From NCBI GenBank assembly GCA_016928025.1, contig JAFGLN010000025.1, forward strand, positions 1-48,421: a stretch of 48,421 nt of DNA. The letters run 5' to 3'. This document shows, one piece after another, positions 8,728 through 17,339 of the stretch; the stretch's first letter is position 1, and every line of letters begins with the position of its first letter. Under the pieces are notes generated by a model that worked only from the letters and a program-made list of their open reading frames with translations, did not search any database and was not told where the DNA came from. The DNA comes from Deltaproteobacteria bacterium. GTDB taxonomy: Bacteria; Desulfobacterota; Syntrophia; Syntrophales; JAFGHS01. The position numbers and the translations under genes were made by a program.

Positions 8728-9618
8728 ATGGAATCAATGACAACAAATAAAGACAGCATTGTCATTATCGGCCTGGGAAAGGTGGGGACTGCCATTGGTT
8801 TCCTCTTGCGCAATGCCGGATACCTCGTTTTAGGAATCATTGATCAATCCGATTCCGCCGCACAAAAAGCCCTCGACTATACGGGAGGAAAGATCTGTTC
8901 TATTTCCTCATTGTCTGGTGTAAATCCGGATTGCATTATCATAACAACTGTCGACGATGCCATCGCCTCCGTTTGTGAAACCTTATGCCGGGAAGGCGTT
9001 ATTAAACCGGGCGTGAAAGTGATTCACATGAGCGGAGCCGGAGGACTCGATCTTCTCGGTTGCGCCAAGTCAAAAGGTGCCTTTGTGGGAAGTATTCATC
9101 CCGTTCAATCCTTTTCAGATATTGAAGGCGCTATTCGTAACATACCCGGAAGTGTATTCGGCGTTACCGTCGATGATGAAATAAAAAATTGGTCTATTGA
9201 TCTCGTTAAAGAATTAAAAGGAACCCCTTTTTTTGTCTCCGCGGAGGATAAGTCCCTTTATCATGCTGCTGCCTGCATAGCATCAAATTACCTGACCGCT
9301 CTGCTTTATATGGTTGTAGAAATATACAAACACCTGGGTTTAAAACAGGATGATGCCGTTAAGGCCTTTTTGCCTCTTGTTAAAGGCACTCTCGCCAATA
9401 TCGAACATCAGGGCCCCGTCATGGCTTTAACGGGTCCCATCGCGCGCGGCGATATCGGGACGATAAAGAAACATCTTGACGTGTTTGAAAAAACCCTGCC
9501 GGATTATCGGCAGATATATGCTGAACTGGGGGCAATAACCGCTGACGTAGGTCTTTTAAAAGGATCCATTGACGATCGAAAAGCTGATGCCATCAAAAAA
9601 ATTTTGAAAGGAGGTTGA
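8728..9618 (+). CDS. Rossmann-fold DUF2520 protein, probable alternative ketopantoate reductase
   Basis: A 296-aa NAD(P)-dependent dehydrogenase-like protein. The dinucleotide-binding glycine motif GLGKVG is at 15-20, a Rossmann domain covers about 1-155, and an all-helical C-terminal domain (about 160-290, DUF2520) resembles 6-phosphogluconate dehydrogenase-like dimerisation domains. It ends 3 nt before panB, whose product is ketopantoate, so a ketopantoate reductase role is the simplest inference. No panE is visible in the window. The ATG at 8728 lacks a Shine-Dalgarno. The ATG at 8737 has a weak GGA upstream and is an alternative start. Expression is probably controlled by the terminator-containing leader just upstream. 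Confidence 0.8.
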   Translation: MESMTTNKDSIVIIGLGKVGTAIGFLLRNAGYLVLGIIDQSDSAAQKALDYTGGKICSISSLSGVNPDCIIITTVDDAIASVCETLCREGVIKPGVKVIHMSGAGGLDLLGCAKSKGAFVGSIHPVQSFSDIEGAIRNIPGSVFGVTVDDEIKNWSIDLVKELKGTPFFVSAEDKSLYHAAACIASNYLTALLYMVVEIYKHLGLKQDDAVKAFLPLVKGTLANIEHQGPVMALTGPIARGDIGTIKKHLDVFEKTLPDYRQIYAELGAITADVGLLKGSIDDRKADAIKKILKGG

Positions 9619-9621
9619 GCC

Positions 9622-10443
9622 ATGAATGAACAACAAAAACTTACCAAAGTATCCACATCCACCATCCAGGATATGAAAGCAAGGGGTGAAAAAATTACCA
9701 TGCTGACCGCTTATGACTATCCCACAGCCATTGTGGTCGATAAAGCCGGCATCGATATGATTCTGGTCGGTGATTCCCTGGGGAATGTCATTCTCGGCTA
9801 TGATACCACCGTTCCCGTCACCATGGATGATATGATTCACCATACTAAAGCCGTCGCGCGAGGGGCCAATCGTGCGCTGGTGATCGGCGACATGCCTTTT
9901 ATGTCGTATCAAGCATCTGTTACCGATGCCATCTATAATGCCGGCCGCTTTTTGAAAGAAACCGGGGCCCAGGCGGTCAAGTTGGAAGGTGGCCGGGAAG
10001 TTGCCGACACGATCAGAAAAATTGTCGATTGCGGAATTCCGGTTATGGCCCATTTGGGTCTTACGCCCCAATCCGTTCACCAGTTCGGCGGGTTTAAAGT
10101 GCAGGGCAGAACGGATACGGCGGCGAAGAAGATATCGGAAGATGCCAAAATCGTTCAGGATGCCGGGGCCTTTGCCGTTGTTTTAGAATGTATTCCTGCG
10201 TCTCTGGCAAAAAAAATTACCAAATCACTTCACATACCGACCATCGGTATTGGGGCCGGGGTTGATTGCGACGGACAGGTTTTGGTCATTCATGATATGC
10301 TCGGCCTGTTTGAAGAGGCGGTACCACGAAGATTCGTCAAGAAGTATTGCGACTTATACGATCAAATGAAAACGGCCGTTGAAAAATATGCCGATGAGAT
10401 AAAGTCGGGCACTTTCCCGGATAAAGACCATTCCTTTAAATAA
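9622..10443 (+). CDS. panB: 3-methyl-2-oxobutanoate hydroxymethyltransferase
   Basis: Ketopantoate hydroxymethyltransferase, the first committed step to pantothenate and CoA. It transfers a hydroxymethyl group from methylenetetrahydrofolate to 2-oxoisovalerate. The 273-aa length is standard. Recognisable motifs are [10 protein letters not shown] near residues 28-37, the metal-binding [15 protein letters not shown] segment and the [16 protein letters not shown] motif, and the catalytic-loop region IGIGAG is intact. A strong AAAGGAGG lies upstream of the ATG at 9622, and the gene follows the DUF2520 gene by 3 nt, so the two form an operon. Confidence 0.97.
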   Translation: MNEQQKLTKVSTSTIQDMKARGEKITMLTAYDYPTAIVVDKAGIDMILVGDSLGNVILGYDTTVPVTMDDMIHHTKAVARGANRALVIGDMPFMSYQASVTDAIYNAGRFLKETGAQAVKLEGGREVADTIRKIVDCGIPVMAHLGLTPQSVHQFGGFKVQGRTDTAAKKISEDAKIVQDAGAFAVVLECIPASLAKKITKSLHIPTIGIGAGVDCDGQVLVIHDMLGLFEEAVPRRFVKKYCDLYDQMKTAVEKYADEIKSGTFPDKDHSFK

Positions 10444-10489
10444 TATGCTTAAGATTCGCTATGGGAATACAGACTTTATCGTTGTCAAT

Positions 10490-11614
10490 TTAATTTTCGT
10501 GGGATACGATTTTGGCTTTCTCCCGCAGTCTTTGCAACATATTGGTTAAAGTATCTTGAATTTTCTGCTGTTCCAAAACAGCGCTAATACGGTTTTTTAG
10601 CGGTTCGTCGAGCGCGGTAGCCGATGCTTGGTTCTTTTCGGTGACCCTGATAATATGATAACCGAAATCCGTCTCAATGACAGGCCCGACCTCATCAACT
10701 TTTTGTGAGAATGCGGCATCTTCAAAAGGTTTAACCATCTGGCCTTTTGTAAAAGTCCCCAGGTCCCCGCCGTTATTTTTGCTCGGGCAGTCTGAGTATT
10801 TTCCTGCCAAATCCGCGAAATCGGCACCGTCTATAATCTGTTTTCTGATGGATTCAAGCTTTGCTTTTTTTCCGGCTTTCGTCTCAGTATCATCTTTGGA
10901 ATCTTTTGCTATGAGTATGTGACGTGCACGAACGCTTTCAGGACTGTTAAATTTTTCTTTGTTTGCCTGATAATAATTCTTTATTTCTTCAGCTGTCGGT
11001 CTTAATTTATCTTTTGCTTCGGAGGTCGCCAGCTTTTTAATTTGAAGGGCAAAACGGATATCCTCATCCATTTTCACCTTGCTGACATTGTTTTCCTTCA
11101 TAAGATCTTCCATGGTTACCCCCGGGGGCAAACTCGCCCGAATTTTGTCGATTTCAATCCCAAGCTCCTGATCGCTTACCTTTACGTTTTTTCGTTCTAT
11201 TTCACCTTTCAGGAGGGTGCGGGAAACAAATCCCTCAATAATTCGATTTCTTACTCTTTGTTTGTAATCATCCATTCGATCTTCAGGCAGGTCTGCGGGT
11301 AATTGATTTTTTAAAATAGCCATTGCTTTGTTTAATTCCTTGTCCAGAACCTCACGAGTCAACACCTGACCTTCCACCTCAATGACGATATTCGAATCGA
11401 GGTTTGTTGGCTTTGCAGCAGACGGTCGATCGGTCTTTGATTCTCGGGCCGATGCCTCAGACTGCGATTTAACAACGGTCATTTCCTTTGAATGTGTCTG
11501 TGACGATGCCGTAACTTCTTTTTGTGTCTCTTCCTTGGATGAGCAACCGTACCAAAGCTGAATCATTATAAAAACCATGATGATAAAGAAATATCGAGTT
11601 TTTCTTTCCCGCAT
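10490..11614 (-). CDS. Parvulin-type peptidyl-prolyl isomerase lipoprotein (SurA/PrsA-like)
   Basis: Predicted periplasmic foldase. I choose the ATG at 11614 because GGAGG lies 7 nt upstream and the N-terminus (MRERKTRYFF) then begins a lipoprotein signal with a cysteine in LWYGCSS near residue 24. A frame extending to 11677 lacks these features. A low-complexity linker rich in S, K and E (about 25-75) is followed by a SurA N-terminal-like helical domain (about 80-220). A PpiC rotamase domain (about 225-330) contains ARHILIA, CPSKNNGGDLG and the C-terminal FGYHIIRV. Length is 374 aa. It converges with panB. Substrates are unknown; outer-membrane protein folding is the usual role. Confidence 0.88.
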   Translation of the reverse strand: MRERKTRYFFIIMVFIMIQLWYGCSSKEETQKEVTASSQTHSKEMTVVKSQSEASARESKTDRPSAAKPTNLDSNIVIEVEGQVLTREVLDKELNKAMAILKNQLPADLPEDRMDDYKQRVRNRIIEGFVSRTLLKGEIERKNVKVSDQELGIEIDKIRASLPPGVTMEDLMKENNVSKVKMDEDIRFALQIKKLATSEAKDKLRPTAEEIKNYYQANKEKFNSPESVRARHILIAKDSKDDTETKAGKKAKLESIRKQIIDGADFADLAGKYSDCPSKNNGGDLGTFTKGQMVKPFEDAAFSQKVDEVGPVIETDFGYHIIRVTEKNQASATALDEPLKNRISAVLEQQKIQDTLTNMLQRLREKAKIVSHEN

Positions 11615-11723
11615 ATGGGTGCCTCCGTAATACTCTCTCAAATTTGATTCTGTGGTGGTTAATGCCTTATATGACAATTAATATTAAGGTCAAGCGTTAA
11701 CCCTTTAATTTATATTCATTTAT

Positions 11724-13091
11724 TCACACAGGTATTTCCGTTCGTAAAAAATTCAGCAGGCGTCTTTGTTCTTCTCTTTGAAGCAAGTTATTTTGATCGT
11801 ATGTCATAGGGAAATGAATGTTCAACATATTCAACATTTGGTCAACGGCATCGAACATATTGATAGCCGCTATACCGTTTTGGGAAAGATAATGAATCAG
11901 CTTCAATGTTTTAAAACCGTCCAACCATTGGTGAAACTGTCTTTTTAATTCAATGGGATCGTGGTTGTTTGAACTCATTCGTCGCCATTTTTCGGGAAAT
12001 TTTTTCAGTTGCAGGAATGATTCCAAAAGGGGATGAATTGCATTTGCTGCCTTCATTAAACTTTCAACATTTTTATGTTCTTCATGCTCCACATGCTCCA
12101 GCCATTTCATCAATATAGCAAAGACATCGGGATGGTAAACAAGATAATTATCTTTACCTTCACGGTTGACTTTCAACATCCCCTGCCCCGTACCGAAAGG
12201 CACTCGCTGAGACGTCCTTGACGAAGGATATACGGTCGTGCTTTTTATGCAGGCAATCCCGTCTAATTTGGCAAGCTTGTTGAGAAAGTAGAAATCTTCC
12301 CCGGCCCGGCGTTTATTCATACCCCTGACCGCCGCATAACCGTCGGCCGTACAAATAATCGTCGAACCTACCGTATGAAAGGCGTAGGGCGATCGCGCAT
12401 AATACAATCCGGTAACATAATATCTGAGAAATATTTCGTAACATAAGATGGCCTGCTGCATGGAATCATCTTCTGCATCCTGATGAGCAAATGAAACGTA
12501 CGCCGCAGTCGTCTTTCTGCTTTCAAAAAAATTCCTGACAGACGACAGATAATTATTTTCAACAATGGTATCGGCATCCAGGCAGTAAAGGAGTAATGGA
12601 AAATCCTTTTGGCTGTCCAACAGGCCAAGAGCGGCGTCCAAACCGATTTTTCTTGCCGTTCCGACTCCGCACTCATGATCCGGCAGTTCAAATCCGGCAG
12701 AAGAGGCATCGATGCATGAAAGCCTGATCTTGGTTTTAAGTATCCTTTGAAACAACTCCGGAAAGTCGAAAAGCTGTGTCAAGTCCTTTTGGGCCCGGCC
12801 CGTAATCAGCATTGACAAACCATTGAGTGTCAACTGGTTATCTTTTAAATCATTCGGCCGGGTTTTTTGGGGACTTCCGTTATTGACAACACACAAAATG
12901 AGGGTCCTTAGCAGGTCTGCCGCAGGATTGCACACTAAACTGTATAATGTTTTGAAAAGGTACCGGCTTTCTGCAAAGCAGGGTATCACAACGACTTGAT
13001 CGATATTTTCCAGCGAATTCGCCATAAGAGGCCTTTGCTGAACGGCACTGGTCTGCTGCAAATATTTGAGGAAACTTTTAAGGTATTTCAT
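11724..13091 (-). CDS. Family 2-like glycosyltransferase, cytosolic
   Basis: A GT-A fold nucleotide-sugar transferase is suggested by VVVIPCFAES near the N-terminus, the putative metal-binding DADT motif in YCLDADTIVENNY, and a later RAGEDFYFLNKLAKL segment matching the GT2 ED motif. No membrane helix is visible. The acceptor is unknown and I cannot assign a named enzyme. The gene overlaps the 3' end of miaA. Possible starts are 13133 (three consecutive Met codons), 13091 and 13025; only 13025 has an AAAGG-like Shine-Dalgarno. I list 13091 as a compromise, and conserved sequence begins just after 13025. Overlap with miaA suggests co-transcription but not shared function. Confidence 0.7.
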   Translation of the reverse strand: MKYLKSFLKYLQQTSAVQQRPLMANSLENIDQVVVIPCFAESRYLFKTLYSLVCNPAADLLRTLILCVVNNGSPQKTRPNDLKDNQLTLNGLSMLITGRAQKDLTQLFDFPELFQRILKTKIRLSCIDASSAGFELPDHECGVGTARKIGLDAALGLLDSQKDFPLLLYCLDADTIVENNYLSSVRNFFESRKTTAAYVSFAHQDAEDDSMQQAILCYEIFLRYYVTGLYYARSPYAFHTVGSTIICTADGYAAVRGMNKRRAGEDFYFLNKLAKLDGIACIKSTTVYPSSRTSQRVPFGTGQGMLKVNREGKDNYLVYHPDVFAILMKWLEHVEHEEHKNVESLMKAANAIHPLLESFLQLKKFPEKWRRMSSNNHDPIELKRQFHQWLDGFKTLKLIHYLSQNGIAAINMFDAVDQMLNMLNIHFPMTYDQNNLLQREEQRRLLNFLRTEIPV

Positions 13092-14040
13092 CGATGATAT
13101 TAAACAGGGTTCGTTGAAGTGACTCATCATCATCGCCGTTGATCCAGTGAATGATGCTTCCCTTTTTTTCCATGCGTCTGAACCAGGTTTCCTGTCTCTT
13201 GGCGAATTGATGGATCTTGGTGTTCAACACATTAAACATATTGTTGTAGGTCATCTTGCCCTGCAGATAATGACTGATATAGCGGTACTCAAGGCCCCAA
13301 AAATCGAATTGGTCCCAGGAAACCCCATTGTCGTGCAATCTTTTGACCTCATCAATCATACCTTGACGCAGTCGCTTTCTCAGTCGCTCTGTAATTCGTC
13401 GTCTGAGAACCTCCCTTCGCCAGTGAATACCAAATAGAACAGGCTTTATGAACGGTCTCGTTGTTGCCTGATCAACCCGCCCGATTTTTCTTTCTTTAGT
13501 GAACTCCGCTATTTCTATGGCTCTCTCTAATCGCTTTCGGTCCAACAGATCGGTTGTATTATGAACGGACGGATTTATTTCCATCAATCGGTTAACGAGA
13601 CCATCCACCGTCTCATGCATGAGCTCTTCTCGGAGTTCAATATTTTCCGGGACCTGAACCATTTGATAATTCGAGACGACCGCTTCAATATAAAGCCCCG
13701 TGCCGCCGACCATGACCGGCACGACGCCTTTCCGGCTAATCTGTTCGAATACATCGAAAAAACGTTTTTGATATTCGAACACGTTGAATTCAATGCCGGG
13801 ATCAACGATATCGATGAGGTGACAAGGTATTGATTCTTCATCAATTGTATATTCATGGAGATCCTTACCGGTTCCAATATCGAGACCCCGGTAAACCTGA
13901 CGTGAATCGGCGGAAATAATTTCAGATCCCAGATCCTTCGCCAGTTTGACGGCGATTCTCGTTTTTCCTGAAGCCGTCGGCCCAAGGACAATGATCAAGT
14001 TATAGGCCTTCCTTAATTTGTCGGATAAAATAATTGCCAT
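13078..14040 (-). CDS. miaA: tRNA dimethylallyltransferase
   Basis: Transfers the dimethylallyl group to A37 of tRNAs reading UNN codons. The P-loop VLGPTASGKT is at about 19-28, followed by the substrate-binding motif SADSRQVYRGLDIGTGK, the VGGTGLYIEA motif and DRKRLERAIEI. The C-terminal tRNA-binding region contains WFRRM. Length (320 aa) is typical. The stop overlaps the 5' part of the glycosyltransferase frame. hfq, a frequent neighbour of miaA, is absent; a cold-shock gene lies upstream instead. Confidence 0.96.
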   Translation of the reverse strand: MAIILSDKLRKAYNLIIVLGPTASGKTRIAVKLAKDLGSEIISADSRQVYRGLDIGTGKDLHEYTIDEESIPCHLIDIVDPGIEFNVFEYQKRFFDVFEQISRKGVVPVMVGGTGLYIEAVVSNYQMVQVPENIELREELMHETVDGLVNRLMEINPSVHNTTDLLDRKRLERAIEIAEFTKERKIGRVDQATTRPFIKPVLFGIHWRREVLRRRITERLRKRLRQGMIDEVKRLHDNGVSWDQFDFWGLEYRYISHYLQGKMTYNNMFNVLNTKIHQFAKRQETWFRRMEKKGSIIHWINGDDDESLQRTLFNIIDEIP

Positions 14041-14137
14041 GGTAATCCCATCTATTTTTTATGGGAACATAGGAGATCGTGGATAAATATCCGGGATCTG
14101 TTTGATGATCGGGTTTAGTCTGATAGGGTAACATCAT

Positions 14138-14183
14138 AAAAAAATGATGCCCTGTTTATTACCAATAAACAGGGCATCATTTT
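14138..14183 (-). terminator. Strong intrinsic terminator downstream of the cold-shock gene
   Basis: A perfect 20-bp inverted repeat (14141-14160 with 14164-14183) has a 3-nt loop. On the minus strand it ends in seven T residues, so it should terminate csp transcripts efficiently. The plus-strand side has only four T residues, so action in that direction would be weaker. Confidence 0.9.
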
Positions 14184-14196
14184 CCAGAATGTTTTT

Positions 14197-14397
14197 TTAT
14201 ATTGGCTGTACATTCACAGCTGCGGGGCCTTTCTTGCCCTGCTCGATTTCAAAGCGAATTCGCTGACCTTCATATAGCGTCCTAAATCCAGTTCCCTGAA
14301 TTGCGCTAAAATGAACAAATACATCACCGCCTTCATCGTTTTCTATGAAGCCAAACCCTTTTTTCTCATTAAACCATTTTACTTTACCTTCCGCCAA
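14197..14397 (-). CDS. csp: Cold-shock domain protein, CspA family
   Basis: A 66-aa single-stranded nucleic acid-binding OB-fold protein with both RNP motifs: KGFGFI and VFVHFSAI. The body starts [16 protein letters not shown], and the C-terminus [10 protein letters not shown] is typical. The start is a TTG at 14397, chosen because AAGGAGG lies 8 nt upstream and the length then equals the family norm. No ATG exists at this position, and the upstream in-frame ATG at 14475 would lie inside a terminator-like hairpin. It probably acts as an RNA chaperone. Whether it is cold-inducible cannot be read from the sequence. Confidence 0.95.
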   Translation of the reverse strand: MAEGKVKWFNEKKGFGFIENDEGGDVFVHFSAIQGTGFRTLYEGQRIRFEIEQGKKGPAAVNVQPI

Positions 14398-14450
14398 TGT
14401 TGCACCCTCCTTTCTTGATTTTATCTCATTGAGTCCCCCGCTGCAGAAAT

Positions 14451-14490
14451 AAAAAAACCACCCAATTCTCAGCACGAATTGAAAGTGGTT
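14451..14490 (-). terminator. Intrinsic terminator or attenuator in the csp leader
   Basis: On the minus strand, AACCACT and CAATTC pair with GAATTG and GGTGGTT around a 7-nt loop with a 2-nt bulge, followed by seven T residues. It lies 54 nt upstream of the csp start and about 170 nt beyond the end of the alpha/beta hydrolase gene. It may end that upstream transcript or act as an attenuator for csp. Confidence 0.6.
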
Positions 14491-14657
14491 AATTTTAAAA
14501 CGGCATATTTTTCGGCACTCAACTTATCCCCACCCCGCCGTTCCTTCAGTACATAATATGTATAAATAAAAACCTCACAGCGGTTAGTTGTCCTTATCAC
14601 TCTTTTTTTTTTAAATCAAGCATTTTTTTTATTCAAAAGGAAAAAAGTTTCCAAATT

Positions 14658-15260
14658 TTAGGTTATTAAAAAATCGCTTATATAATTTATGATCACATCT
14701 TCCCGGCCCCAATAAAAGTGGTCGGTCCCTTCAACGATTTTAAATTTGAAATCGAGTTTTTCCGCCCATTGCTCTAATTCCGATACTTGACAAAATTGAT
14801 CTTCGTTGCCGCAGATGATAAGCCCTTTCTGTTTCGTGGTATTCGGTATTTTTATTTTATTGTTGAGGGGCGGGGATATCAATACAACCAGGTTGACGTC
14901 ATCCAACTGATCGATAACACCGATATCGACAACAGCACCGAATGAATACCCGGTAAGGGCGATACGTCTCTTTCCTTTTCCGACAAGAAAATTGTGGGCT
15001 GCCTTAACATCCAGCGCTTCACCCTTCCCGTTGCCATAAAACCCCTCACTGCGAGCGACACCCCGAAAATTAAAACGCAATGTTGAGTAGCGGTGCTTGT
15101 TAAAGACGGATACCAAAGCATCAACGACATTGTTGTTCATCGTCCCGCCCATCTGCGGATGCGGGTGGGTGATGATCGCACCGTTTTCGCCGGGATGGTC
15201 CGAATAAAGTCCCTCGATCGTCAGGTTTTCCGATTTGAAATATACGCTTTGTTCGTTCAT
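14658..15260 (-). CDS. Alpha/beta hydrolase (COG2945-type)
   Basis: A 200-aa serine hydrolase-fold protein. The nucleophile elbow GYSFGA is near residue 104, and the N-terminal THPHPQMGGTMNNNVV segment with RFNFRGVARSEG is characteristic of the COG2945 family of small dienelactone-hydrolase-like proteins. The distal acid lies in ICGNEDQF and the catalytic His in EGTDHFYWG. No signal peptide is visible, so it should be cytosolic. The substrate is unknown. An AGG about 7 nt upstream of the ATG at 15260 serves as a weak Shine-Dalgarno. It lies downstream of pepA on the same strand. Confidence 0.85.
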   Translation of the reverse strand: MNEQSVYFKSENLTIEGLYSDHPGENGAIITHPHPQMGGTMNNNVVDALVSVFNKHRYSTLRFNFRGVARSEGFYGNGKGEALDVKAAHNFLVGKGKRRIALTGYSFGAVVDIGVIDQLDDVNLVVLISPPLNNKIKIPNTTKQKGLIICGNEDQFCQVSELEQWAEKLDFKFKIVEGTDHFYWGREDVIINYISDFLIT

Positions 15261-15323
15261 TATAGCCTGTCAAAAATGCTTCCTTAAATAGATGTCGATA
15301 ATCCGATCTGCGATTTTAAGATA

Positions 15324-16835
15324 TTATTTGTGCGCCGCCGGTTTCCGGTTTCTGAGGAATTCAACCAGCAGCCTGACACCGATGCCGGACGCTCCTTTCG
15401 GACTGTATGGCCTGTCCTTTTCCGACCATGCGGGTCCGGCAATATCAAGATGGACCCAGGGATGATCTCCGACAAATTGGCTCAAAAACACTGCGGCCGT
15501 AATGGCGCCGGCATCTCTGTTGCCGACATTTTTGAAGTCCGCGATATCGCTTTTGATAGCATCTTGATAGTCTTCCCAGATAGGCAGTTCCCAAACTTTT
15601 TCGCCCGTTGCAAAAGCCGCTTTTTTTATATCCTCTTTTAAATTGTCATCCGTCCCCATCATTCCCGCGACGCTATTGCCCAAAGCAACAACACACGCAC
15701 CGGTCAACGTGGCCAAATCGATGATAAACGCCGGCTTGAATTTCCCGGCATAGGAAAGCGCGTCGGCCAGGATCAAGCGACCCTCCGCATCCGTATTCAA
15801 CACTTCTATGGTCTGTCCCGACATGGATTTTAATATATCTCCCGGCTTCAATGCTCTGCCGCCGGGCAAATTTTCCGTTGCCGGCACCAGGGCGACGACA
15901 TTAACCGGCAACTTCAGGTCGGCAACGGCCATGATCGTCCCCAAAACAGCCGCGCCGCCGGCCATATCGGTCTTCATTTCATCCATTTTAGCCGCCGGCT
16001 TTAAAGAAATACCACCGCTGTCAAATGTTATGCCTTTGCCGACCAGCACACCGGCCGGATCGCTTTTCCGACCGCCATAATACTCCAAAATAATAAATTT
16101 CGGCGGCTCATTGCTTCCACGTGCTACGCCCAGTAAGGCATTCATACCCATTTTCTTCATCTCTGAGGCATTGATAATCGTTACCTTTACATTTTTTCTC
16201 TTGGCTATTTTTATGGCTTCATTGGCAAGATCGGTGGGTGTCATGTTGTTTCCCGGCCGGGAAACGATGTCCCGGACAAAGTAAACGGCCTTTGCTATGA
16301 TTTGAGACGATTTGACGGCTGCTTTTGATATCTCGTAACTCTTATTGTCTTCACAAACAATGGTAAGACTTTCCACATCCTTTATTTTATCCCTGTCCAA
16401 CGTCTTGTAAGGCGTGAATTGATAAAGGCCGAGAAGGATGCCTTCCGTAACGGCTTCAACGGCTTTATCCGCCGGCACGTCGGAGGGAATCGGATCGATT
16501 GATGTGGCGACGTTTTTTTGTTTCAAAGAACGAACATGTTGAGCGGCCTTGGAAAAACCGCCTCTTAATTTTTCCAGGTCTAATTCGGTGCGCTTCCCCA
16601 ATCCGACCATGACAATGCGTTTTGCCGGAAGGGCTTTTGCCGTATAATGAACGGAAAGCTCATACAGCTTTCCGGTAAAATCACCGGAATCGATCATGTC
16701 CTTGATGATGCCGCCGCACTTTGCATCAATCGCCTTAATAACAGGGGGCATATCTTTTTCATCTTCAAAATAGGAAACGATCAGAGTATCGACCTCAATG
16801 TTCAGCAGACTGTCTTTTATGACCTTGATTTTCAT
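15324..16835 (-). CDS. pepA: Leucyl aminopeptidase (cytosol aminopeptidase, M17)
   Basis: A dinuclear zinc/manganese exopeptidase that releases N-terminal residues; in some bacteria it also binds DNA. The C-terminal catalytic domain has VGKGITFDSGGISLKPA, KTDMAGGAA and the family signature NTDAEGRLIL. An N-terminal macro-like domain covers about 1-170. I choose the ATG at 16835, which has GGAG at 6-nt spacing; in-frame TTG (16847) and ATG (16841) codons precede it. Length is 503 aa, normal for the family. Confidence 0.95.
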   Translation of the reverse strand: MKIKVIKDSLLNIEVDTLIVSYFEDEKDMPPVIKAIDAKCGGIIKDMIDSGDFTGKLYELSVHYTAKALPAKRIVMVGLGKRTELDLEKLRGGFSKAAQHVRSLKQKNVATSIDPIPSDVPADKAVEAVTEGILLGLYQFTPYKTLDRDKIKDVESLTIVCEDNKSYEISKAAVKSSQIIAKAVYFVRDIVSRPGNNMTPTDLANEAIKIAKRKNVKVTIINASEMKKMGMNALLGVARGSNEPPKFIILEYYGGRKSDPAGVLVGKGITFDSGGISLKPAAKMDEMKTDMAGGAAVLGTIMAVADLKLPVNVVALVPATENLPGGRALKPGDILKSMSGQTIEVLNTDAEGRLILADALSYAGKFKPAFIIDLATLTGACVVALGNSVAGMMGTDDNLKEDIKKAAFATGEKVWELPIWEDYQDAIKSDIADFKNVGNRDAGAITAAVFLSQFVGDHPWVHLDIAGPAWSEKDRPYSPKGASGIGVRLLVEFLRNRKPAAHK

Positions 16836-16915
16836 CTTCATCTCCAATTGGTTGATATCGGTAATCCGTTATTCCAAAATACATAATCAAAATCAACTAT
16901 TTTCTCAGGATTTTT

Positions 16916-17169
16916 TCATTCCTCCCAATCGCTTTGGTCTTTAACATCGTTTGATGTCACGTAAAACCGGTTATTTCTCGGTAACATTTTATAGGCACCG
17001 CCTTTTCTCAGCCAATAGTCACCCTGATCTCCCGTCTTGAAGTACCCGTCAATCTGGGGAAGGTTCAGTCTGAGCCTCTGTTTCCCCTTATTTCCTTTTC
17101 CTCCTTCTCATTAATGATTCCCAGGTAATTGTTGTTTGCATGTAAATCGATTCCTGTGTAATATCCCAT
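16916..17169 (-). pseudogene. IS110-family transposase N-terminal remnant, frameshifted
   Basis: A perfect Shine-Dalgarno (AAGGAGG) and ATG at 17169 start MGYYTGIDLHANNNYLGII, the N-terminus of IS110-family DEDD transposases including the first catalytic Asp in GIDLH. The frame stops at 17065 after 34 codons. A +1 shift restores family-like sequence (KQRLRLNLPQI), after which an open frame runs to a TGA at 16916 with sequence I do not recognise (contains DYWLRKGGAYK). The remaining ~250 or more residues of the transposase are absent. This is a dead fragment, perhaps fused to the tail of another lost gene. Confidence 0.7.
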
Positions 17170-17260
17170 CGTGCACCTCCTTGGTCTGGATTGTTTTCTT
17201 AACCAAAGCATAGCAGATAAAAAGCACTTTTCACCATGCTCCGGAGGCACCTTTTATCTG

Positions 17261-17318
17261 GTTATCAAGTCTTTGCATGGTTCATCTAAACCGGGGTCAT
17301 GCAAAGACTTGATAACCC
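17261..17318. repeat. 20-bp perfect inverted repeat with 18-nt loop
   Basis: The arms at 17261-17280 and 17299-17318 are perfectly complementary. The palindrome lies 92 nt upstream of the IS110 remnant start and 22 nt beyond the stop of the EEP gene. There is no T-run on either side, so it is not a standard terminator. It may be an mRNA-stabilising hairpin, a REP-like palindrome or part of an element end. Confidence 0.85.
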
Positions 17319-17339
17319 CTTTATTTAACCATAAAACAC

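Noticed and set aside
17261..17318. Palindrome as intrinsic terminator of the EEP gene
   Set aside because: The stem is strong but no T-run follows on the minus strand, so it does not meet the criteria for intrinsic termination.
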